Assembly (NCBI GenBank): GCA_034696485.1
Contig: JAQIWT010001171.1
Coordinates: forward strand, 1-12,095
From: Isohypsibius dastychi
Lineage: Eukaryota > Tardigrada > Eutardigrada > Parachela > Isohypsibiidae
Length of the DNA stretch: 12,095 bases
Direction: 5' to 3'
Shown here: piece by piece, positions 1-7,700 of the stretch
Layout: every line of letters begins with the position of its first letter
How positions within the stretch are numbered: position 1 is the first letter of the stretch
Program-made: the position numbers and the translations under genes
Notes under the pieces: model-generated
Database searches by the model: none
Told to the model about the DNA's origin: nothing
Seen by the model: only the letters and a program-made list of their open reading frames with translations

Positions 1-77
1 ATTGTTGGAATCCGTGGCGGGTATAACGCCTCTGTCCTCTAAACCAAGGGGAAGACGAATAAACTTACTTACTTACT
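1..77 (+). mobile_element. Putative 3' tail of a non-LTR (LINE/RTE-like) retrotransposon
   Basis: The segment ends with a polyadenylation-like AATAAA (59-64, aataaac) running straight into a short tandem repeat of TTAC units (acttacttacttact). Non-LTR retrotransposons of RTE/CR1-like families commonly end in short microsatellite repeats instead of poly(A), so this looks like the last bases of such an element, whose body would lie left of the window. No reverse transcriptase or endonuclease coding sequence is visible. It could also be a simple microsatellite beside an unrelated AATAAA. Confidence 0.35.
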
Positions 78-650
78 ACCTGATCCTCTGGTCACGAGCT
101 CTACCCGGGGGCAGTTTCTCTGGAATGATCTCATCGAATTAACTGTTGTTGTTTTCAATGAAGTGCTTAACATCCCAGACAGTGGACTTTGGACCTCGAT
201 TAGCAGAAACCGGCTGACAACCATGTCATCAACCATATCATCAAGCGCTGTCTGCATTTGTGCAGACTTCAAATTCTCTGATTGAGCAATCAGTGATTGC
301 CTTCGTTGTCTGTGTAAGATAGTCACACAATAGACAATACAAATTCATGGCTCATCAATCAACAGTCTCATAGTACAATAGACCTTTTGTTTAAGAAGGC
401 CACGTTCGCAGAACCGACATTTCGGTTATTGTGTTTACAGAAATTGTCGAAGTCACAAAAGACTGCCATGACGTCTATGAAGGATTTTCTTGTTGTTCCC
501 CGATGTCCGTTCAAACTTGACACCGGATCTACATCAGGAATCAGGATCCAGGATGGAGTTATTCGAACAAACCCCGCACAGTAACCATGAATTTTTTCCA
601 GAAAACGTTTCAAGGACCGGATTCTCCGAAAGCCTGCGTGTGGCAGGTAT

Positions 651-662
651 CCCCCCCCCCCC
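651..662. repeat. Poly-C tract (C12)
   Basis: Twelve consecutive C on the plus strand, followed by an A and then GGGCGG. The minus strand therefore reads G12 and can form a G-quadruplex. It lies 157 nt from a G13 run of opposite strand sense. Confidence 0.9.
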
Positions 663-810
663 AGGGCGGTAACGACGTTACTGTCGGTCGTGACCTTACC
701 GCTTCTAAAACCGGTTCCCCGGAAAAAATTGCTCCACATACTGGCTAGGTTCTCAAGAAGACGGATCATTTGACAAAAAAAATTACAAAAGCCATCCATT
801 GGCAGTTCTT

Positions 811-832
811 CCCCCTTTAGGGGGGGGGGGGG
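811..832. repeat. C5-TTTA-G13 tract
   Basis: Five C (811-815), TTTA, then thirteen consecutive G (820-832). The C5 block can pair with part of the G run in a hairpin, or the G run can form a quadruplex on the plus strand. Long monoG tracts are known in C. elegans, where the DOG-1/FANCJ helicase is needed to keep them from deleting. No gene is assigned here. Confidence 0.85.
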
Positions 833-958
833 ACAAAGCAGGCACTCCGTTCACAAGAAGTGACCTTATCAGCATTTACCAGCTCGTTTCAATGTAGAAA
901 ATCCAGCGAAGTAACAAGCAACGTAGGACATCATTTGCAAATGCCAACGGGAGCAAAA

Positions 959-964
959 TTCATT
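959..964 (-). promoter_or_regulatory. Possible polyadenylation signal (AATGAA) of the nuclear receptor gene
   Basis: The minus strand reads AATGAA, a variant of AATAAA used in nematodes, about 62 nt downstream of the TGA stop of the receptor gene. No canonical AATAAA is nearer. Weak assignment from position alone. Confidence 0.3.
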
Positions 965-1026
965 TTTTTTTGACATTTTCAACAACGAACAACCATAATC
1001 AAAAAACAACAGTTAGCAAATTTAGT

Positions 1027-3321
1027 TCAACTCGCAGAAAACACTAGTTTTGTCCACTCTTCTGCCGTAGAATGCGTCTCTTGCAATCTCTCCACAATCC
1101 TCCGGAGTGTTGCCGCACCTTCCGAGCTCATTCCATTCCACATGCGTTCACGTAAACGTCCAAAAGTCTTTCTCAGTTTCTCCGCCGTACCGATATCTTT
1201 CACACCCTCCAGCGATCGGAAAACGATCCCAACAGATATCAGCGCACAGACCTCTCTATTAATCTCCGGAGAGAATTGCCCAAAGCGCCAGAAATCAAAC
1301 AGCTCATCCGCATGATCGCAGCGGGCGAATTTCTTATAATCAGCGCGTGTTATTGAAACTCCGTTAATCAACTGTATCGCGTCAAGATCGGGCTTATAGG
1401 CCGTGCTGAGCCGGACTATCAAAATCTGGAATAAAGCGCGCTTGGTCAACAAAATTCGATCATCCCGGGGAAGATTGGAGAAACCGGGAATATTTTCAAT
1501 AAAGCCGGCGATGTTTTTGCTGGATATTTCCAAGAAGAGTATTATGGATGCCGAAATTAAGGTTGGATCACTGCTGACTCCGCTGTTTGAATCGACAGGA
1601 ATCCAGTTGGCGTTCTGATGACTGACTAATACTAACAGAGTATTTTGCTCCTCCGCCGACATTTGGTAATTTGAAAACAATGGGGCCTCAAATAGATGAT
1701 GAAAAGGGGCAGTTTTACTGCGCTTATCATTCGCCTTTTTTTCTGGAAAAACAATAAAGAAATCTGGGTTAATTGGAGCGGACAGGGTGGCGCGCGCCAA
1801 ATGGTGGCGGCAGACTTCAAGGTGATCTTATTTAATTTCGGTGAATCAAGACTTAAATAAAAGAACAGCGAGTTGAGCGTTGGACCGACTAACAATTTTC
1901 GCAATAATTAAGAAGCCTCTCTTGAACGCCAAAAAATGACCACAGCTGATGTTTAATTAATTGCCCCTTCAAATGAGTATCATTTTTCGAGATTAAGCAG
2001 ACCGACTTGGGTTACTCTGAAACTGAATCTCAGTGTGAGCGTGTGAAATTATATCTGTAAGCTAGTCGCATGTCCACAACGGTGACCTGGTCAAGCAGCG
2101 CGATAATCCAAACGAAATAACGGCTGCACTTGTGCCAAGAAAAATGAAGAGTTTTCTCAGAAAGACTAAAGGAATTATGAAACAAAAGAACCGTGGGGTG
2201 AAAGAAGAAAGCAATCATGCTGAAGCGCGGCACATCGATCATTATGCGTGACAATTCAGCTGCTGAATGAATAACTGTAATATTCGATGACGTCATATCA
2301 ACTCATGTGGAAAATACATGACGAAATAATTTTTTGATACATTACTGGACACGATTTGGTTTTTCTAAAATTAGAGCTGGAATTTTAACGAGCATTCCTG
2401 ACTTCGCTAACTGGAACTGAACAGAAGCTTGTCAGCTGTGACTTTCGCTATGATGTAGTTAGTTGTTTGTTACTAGTTATTCCATTTCCGAAATACAAAA
2501 CAGAAAACACAACGTCGCAAAAGTAAGGCAGATGTGGTTGATAGGTGGGCTAGAAATAAAGCCTGAAACTGGTAGTGAGTCGTGAGCTGAAAATATTACC
2601 TTTTCGGATTGTGAACCGCGATTCAAAAAGGTCCTTAACCCTGACTTTGTGTGTGGAGTTCGAATCGATTTCAAAATCGAACCAGCTGTTACTCAACAAC
2701 GCTCAAGCCAGTATTTACCGGAATGCAAAACGCTGTCATCAAGAAAGCACATGAAAGAATTCAGTGGTCATCTGTTGGCCATTTGTTGGTCTCGTCTTGT
2801 CAATTATTTCTTCATCGTGTAGCTCATTGAACTGTAAAGTAATTCTCCTTAAAAAAGGTTGAGCTCACACTCTCACACACACCTTCACAATTTGATCGTA
2901 TCTCCCATTATCACAATATTCCCACGACAAATCTAATTGCCTCAAAGTGTGGCTACTTACTTATTTCCAGCTTCTTTTCCTTGGCCCACCTGGATTCCCC
3001 GGCGACGAGTTGTCCACTTGCCAGCTTAACAAAATCAACAGGGATGGGTTTAAATCCATTGCGACTGATGAATGAAACACATTTGGCGAGCCAGCAACAT
3101 TCGCAGGTCGCGATTGATTTTGGAAAACGCTTCTTGGGAGGACAGGAACAATAAAATAACAGCTTGCTTTCAGATTCGGCGACGGCGCGGATTGTCTTCG
3201 CAAATTTATCACACATATCGCAAACGACTTGGTTGTGAGCCAATTCGGATCGGGAGAGCTCCCCTAAGCAAATGTGGCACGCGTTGTATTGCGGCACCGA
3301 AAACGATTTAGGGTGATCCAT
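1027..3321 (-). CDS. Divergent nematode nuclear hormone receptor (supplementary NR type), four exons
   Basis: Model: exons 3321-2961, 2685-2600, 2549-2474, 1742-1027; phases agree and the sum is 1239 nt, 412 residues, a usual size for worm NHRs. Exon 1 carries the DNA-binding domain from residue 15: C15-x2-C18-x15-C34-x2-C37, then C58, C60, C73, C76, and a C-x2-C-WLAKC block like the canonical CRxCRLKKC. The P-box (CDMCDKFAK) differs strongly from CEGCKGFFR, so DNA specificity is unpredictable. Exon 4 carries the ligand-binding domain; its helix 3-5 signature is IAGFIENIPGFSNLPRDDRI. No clear AF-2 helix is seen. The ATG at 3321 follows a good acceptor at 3378. Exons 2-3 (hinge) rest only on splice sites and phase; the 731-nt last intron could hide another exon. 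Probable nuclear transcription factor; ligand and targets unknown. Confidence 0.8.
1743..2473 (-). other. Last intron of the nuclear receptor gene (731 nt)
   Basis: Bounded by donor A|GTAACA (2474/2473) and acceptor TTTTTCCAG (ending at 1743). It is much longer than the 50-nt intron just upstream. No clear exon, RNA gene or repeat was recognised. A minus-strand open frame at 2030-2296 follows an acceptor-like ATATTACAG near 2277, but has no receptor motif, so an extra hinge exon cannot be excluded. Confidence 0.4.
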
Positions 3322-3377
3322 GGTAAATAAGTGCCAATCTTGAACAAGAAAGATTTTTGAAACTGAAGAGCAGGATT

Positions 3378-3379
3378 CT
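3378..3379 (-). promoter_or_regulatory. Candidate 5' acceptor (trans-splice or 5'UTR intron) for the nuclear receptor
   Basis: The minus strand reads AAGTTTAATTTCAG ending at 3378, 57 nt upstream of the ATG at 3321. No matching donor is obvious upstream, so in a nematode this could be a spliced-leader addition site at the end of an outron. Position-based inference. Confidence 0.35.
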
Positions 3380-3876
3380 GAAATTAAACTTGTGTTCAAA
3401 TGAATGTCCAAATAGAAGTGCCGGACTGGATCGAAACTTTTGCTTCGATTCGACTGAGAATCGATTCGAATTATCGCGAACGCTTATTGGGGGATTATGT
3501 TCGAGCATCCAAATTGAGGGTGGGGTTTCAGTAACTGACCAGTCGAATCTTTGACACTTGGCATGGCCCATCAATCATAACAAGATGATGAGGGAAGAGC
3601 AATTCTGCCACGGCTAAATGAGCAGAAGAAATGCTTTTACTGATAAGGAAAGAATTCTGCAGCAGGTTGATTTCAATAGAGAAAACAAAAAACTTTCCGC
3701 ATGACTCAGTACTGTTGGCATTTCATTATCTCTAGTTTTTTTCGCAGTCTCAGTTTTTTCTGGCTCTTCGTGTCACTTCATCATGAGGAGATAAGGATGA
3801 TTTCAGAACGTACAAAAACGAGATCCGTTTTTTTTCTGTTCAGTGATTGTATTCAAACCACAGTGAGAGTAAAAGA

Positions 3877-3900
3877 GTGTATCATGCATGCATGATGCAC
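3877..3900. repeat. Long palindrome
   Basis: 3881-3896 (atcatgcatgcatgat) is a perfect 16-bp palindrome. The outer GTG and CAC also match across one mismatch, making a 24-nt near-palindrome. It lies about 555 nt upstream of the receptor start codon. It could be a site for a dimeric DNA-binding protein or a chance (ATGC)-rich repeat. Confidence 0.8.
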
Positions 3901-4192
3901 TGTATGTTTCTCATGAACAAATAGCGAAAAGTTCTTCGAAGACTACCAAGAAGCGTGGGTGTGTCCAGTAAATTGGTGAAAGAAACCCAGATGTCAACGT
4001 TAATCGTAACTACATATGCTTCATCCATCGAGAAACTCTTCGTTCCCAAGTTCGAAATGCCTCGTTGGCATGACATCTCAAACAATATTTTCACATCTTT
4101 TCACATGTTTTTATCATTAGAGATTTCGCATATACCACAGAAAGCCGGATAAGCCTAGTAATCGATGATTGATACACACGACACTGCAAGCA

Positions 4193-4216
4193 TAAACCGC
4201 GACAAGATGCGGTTTA
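4193..4216. repeat. Perfect 8-bp hairpin
   Basis: Arms taaaccgc (4193-4200) and gcggttta (4209-4216) flank an 8-nt loop. A second, smaller CGCG-CTA-CGCG hairpin and a T5 run follow within 45 nt. The region is intergenic. It may belong to a small structured RNA or a transposon end, but no known class is recognised. Confidence 0.6.
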
Positions 4217-4726
4217 ATTAGGTACTAGTTGCGTGTTCCGCGCTACGCGCAGAGTTTTTAATTCTGAGGAACCATGTATCGCGAGCAACTTCAGACATTG
4301 ATTATGAAAATGAAATTATTAACCATGTGATACAGTCGAATCGCACCGTTTACATAGTTATACAGTGCGGTGCTATGATCTGAGCGGTTCTGATAAGAGC
4401 GTAGCGGCGGACGGATCTGGGCATATAGGTGCGCCAAAGCCAACCACTCAAAACAATCAGTGTGACATACTTACCCACGTTAGCACTTTAATATAGAGAT
4501 TCAGTAGTTCTCGAAGCATTTAAAAAGGCTGTCATCCAATCACACCTGCATTACCTTGATAGACACTTCATCCGTGATGTATGTAAGTGTTCAGGACCAA
4601 GCTGCATTTTTTGTCAAATCTGATTATATGAAACTGAAAAAGTTCTCGTGAGGGAAAAATGTTAAAAAAACCAACAAAACATGTGCAATTAGAAAATCAT
4701 CCTTTTCACAAACGCGATTCTTGAGT

Positions 4727-7700
4727 CTACTTCCGTGAGAAATCTTTGGAGCACTGAACGCGGCAAACATCGTCCTCGAGTATTTCTTGTTCACTGAAAT
4801 CCTGTCTGAGTTCCTGGCAGTTTTTTATGCCCATGGACCGGCAGTCCGGGCCGTTTGCAGTGCAAGTGCAGGAAATGCATGGGGATACACGTTTCGTCTC
4901 GCCGACCTGCAACTGCCGACCGGAAATCGAGCATGATGAGACTTCCTGCCACTGAAAAAAAATAAGGACGATTGAAACTGCATTTTGATTTCGTGTTGGA
5001 GGTGGATTCGTACTGGAGTGAGGTCCAGTTCGGGAATGCGATCGCAGGAAACGTGTTCATTTTGAAATGTATCTGGTAGATCGAAAACGTTACGTTGAAT
5101 TTGGTCGATGGTGTCAGAGTTCTGACAGACGATTTTAGCCATGGTGACCTTTCGGATCGCAGCCAGTTGCGCTAAAACAGATTGAATATGTGAAGACGAT
5201 TACTGATTTTTAGTAGCAGAGAGTTATTCATGAGAATGCTCCAATTCTAAAAAGCCTAGTACTCGCGATTATGAATGTTGCTGATCGCGACCAAAAATAT
5301 CAGCAAGAAAAAATAAAAAAATTCAACTGCCTGAATGGTTAATCAAATGAATTACCGGTAGCTGGCCGATCAGAAGTCAAACAAAGATCACAAAAAACTT
5401 GCTGATTATCTACCGCGAATATCAGAGCTGTTCTACTGAATTTTGAGTATCATACTAGTAAAGTAGAGAGCTGTGGTTTTAATGTTTTCAAAATGAATTG
5501 GTGATCATGGGGTAGGTTAGATTTTGCTACGAATTCAAACTCGTTGATGACGATGAATTTCCAAACAAAAAAATCAAGTACGAGCAGCAGTTTATGGCTA
5601 AAAAATGAAATATTATCTTTAAACAAAAACCACATGCAGAAACCAGAGAAGTCTTCCGCCCAAAAACCGGTTTCAGCAGCGCATATTTCGTCAAAAAGAA
5701 GCCTACAACACCCGGTGTTCCCAAGCGGTCACCCATCTAAGTACTAACCAGGCCCGACGTAGCTTATCTTCCGAGATCGAACGGGATCGGGAGCATTCTA
5801 CGTGGTATGGTCGTAGGCAAAAGTAGCGTAAAAATCAGCATTCGTACCAGTTTTCAATATTACAGATACAGAGTAGAATAACAAATAAGAGGTATTGAAC
5901 TATCAGGTACCCTGTGAAATCTCTTGCTCCGGAGGAAAGTAATTTGCAGTTAAACTACCCCTCGCTCATTGTTGGAAAATCGATTGGAATACGTATTAAT
6001 TTTGACCGAGTCGAAAAAACACGCTACCCACGCAGAAGAAATTGTTTCAATTCGGTAAAATCAATAATTTTTAAATCAGCTCCGTCTAGATTGTTCTTAG
6101 AAACTTCTTTGATGGAAGCATTCGGAGTAAAATAAAAAATAATTCACGTACCGTCAGAAAATTTGATGACTGGATCACTTGTCTCATACCAGAACCGGTC
6201 ACATTTCCTCAACCGCAAAAACTGCTCCGCAATAATACACGCGAACGTCGGTCCAACCTGTGAAACGGACATCAGTCAGCTGCGTTATATACAGTACAGA
6301 GCTAAATAAATCGCAGTACACTCCATCTCCATATCAAGATCAATCAGTAGAAAAAAATATCTCTTCCGGTAAAACAAACAAAAAGAAAAACTCACCAATC
6401 CGCCGATCACCGGAAGTTCGGCATTTCCACCGGAATACAGATCCATGTCATCGACATGGCGATAAATCGAAGCTAGTTTGTCAACGAGAAATTTGGGGAT
6501 GTCTCCCAAAAGGTCATCGAAGCTCTGAGCGCGAGTCATGTTGCAACGTTCTCGATAGGCATTATATCCAGCGATTCCGTGATCACGTCCACGTTGGAGA
6601 TTGATCGCGATCAAGTCGGTTCCAAGCTGCTTGTTTGGATCTTGGAAGAGTCGATCAGAAAGAGCGCGGGTAAAGGAAAAGTCGGCGCTTTGGGTTGGCT
6701 GAAATTCCCAAACTATGTTTTTATTTCAACCAGATTTCGTTCAATATTGGAATTGCTTTGAAGAGAAAAATATGATGATGGAAATTTTGATCTGTGGTCT
6801 AAGTTTCCTGAATAGTTTTTGTTGAACAAATCGAAAAACGTGAAGGATACATTGGATATGAGCGTACTCACCTCGATAGTCATTCCGATTAAGATGGAAT
6901 CCACTCCGAGCTCATCATATAGGAGATCGCTTCGGGAAAAGTGTTCGAAAAGATTGAAGCGTCGTGTGTTCTGGAACTGATTATTGTAGAGTCCGAATGA
7001 CGCGGGAACGAGACTGTGTCCGAACCGGAATGCCGCCGAAGAAAATTCGTTACTGATTCCCGCGTCGCACGTGTCCTCGTAATCGTTGTAAAAGCTGAAA
7101 AAAGGATGATGAATCACACTGTATTTTGCACAAGGGAATTAAGTTGAACCATGAGTACAACTATGGACAACATAAATAAAATCAAGAGACTTTTAACGGT
7201 GAACGTTCCACGGTTTCTGAACTCTGCTGAAATCTGAATTAACAACAAAACAATCGATCTCAATTCTGCATCTCAACTTCTTAAAAACTACCAAACTACC
7301 AAACTAACAAACGATGAGAATTCTTCACCGACCAAATTTGGATCGGATTCCTTAACCGAATCCCTCACCAGTCCGTAGAGACAGACTGGTACACAGACTA
7401 GTACACTAATACACACGACTCAAATCATTTCCAGATAATCTTTTCTAATCGAAAAATAAATGCGAGATATAGCATGTGAGAATACTGAGTTCATGCATCC
7501 AAAAAAAAGAATTTAACCCATTAGTCGGATACGTTGATGACCAGAGGAGTGCGCTTTACTAATAGCTTTAGTTAATTTTCGATAATGTTATCGGTCAAAC
7601 CGTTATTCTGGTTCTTGAATTTATATAATTGCTTTACTAATGGCGTAAACCACTTACCCGTTTCGCAGCAAAGAGATTCCGAATAGATTAGCCACCGGTT

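Larger units (their letters stand above)
78..1026. other. Gene-poor region left of the nuclear receptor
   Basis: No exon chain, RNA gene or recognisable protein domain is seen on either strand. Open frames here (for example 368-799 minus, 387-584 plus) show no family motif, and the longest runs through homopolymer tracts. The stretch contains a small perfect hairpin (arms 412-417 and 422-427), a C12 tract, a G13 tract and, near the right end, a possible polyadenylation signal for the neighbouring minus-strand gene. It may be decayed transposon sequence, but that is not demonstrable here. Confidence 0.5.
3322..4726. other. Intergenic region between peroxidase 3' end and nuclear receptor 5' end
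   Basis: Both flanking genes are on the minus strand, so this holds the 3' UTR of the peroxidase and the promoter/5' UTR of the receptor. No canonical AATAAA was found in the first roughly 120 nt past the peroxidase stop. Open frames of 60-70 codons on both strands (3701-3895, 3955-4152, 3882-4094) have no recognisable motif and overlap one another. Structured elements are a 16-bp palindrome (3881-3896), an 8-bp-stem hairpin (4193-4216), and a duplicated TCGATTCGA near 3443-3467. Confidence 0.5.
5172..6151 (-). other. Peroxidase intron of 980 nt hosting a 5S rRNA gene
   Basis: Donor G|GTACGT at 6152/6151 and acceptor TCTGTTTTAG ending at 5172; the split codon restores the in-frame [11 protein letters not shown]. 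The only recognisable content is the 5S gene at 5701-5818, transcribed in the same direction as the host. A plus-strand open frame at 5914-6135 has no recognisable motif. Confidence 0.8.

Noticed and set aside
368-799. 143-codon minus-strand open frame
   Set aside because: It has no recognisable motif and runs through the C12 tract, where a poly-Gly run appears; no splice context or neighbour supports it.
2640-2690. GAGTTCGAATCG resembling a tRNA box B
   Set aside because: It lies in a nuclear receptor exon, no box A or cloverleaf can be built around it, and one key position differs from GGTTCGA.
2864-2884. CA-rich stretch (cacactctcacacacacc)
   Set aside because: A short, impure dinucleotide run in an intron; not long enough to be called a microsatellite of interest.
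3701-4152. Plus-strand open frames between the two genes (including a hydrophobic one at 3701-3895)
   Set aside because: Short, not linked by convincing splice sites, partly overlapped by a minus-strand frame, and without recognisable domains.
4211-4220. ggtttaatta, identical to the first ten bases of the nematode SL1 leader
   Set aside because: The match stops at ten bases, the rest of the 22-nt leader is absent, and no convincing Sm site or SL RNA fold follows. It is also one arm of a local hairpin. Treated as coincidence.
5914-6135. 73-codon plus-strand open frame inside a peroxidase intron
   Set aside because: No motif, no upstream or downstream gene structure, and a length expected by chance.
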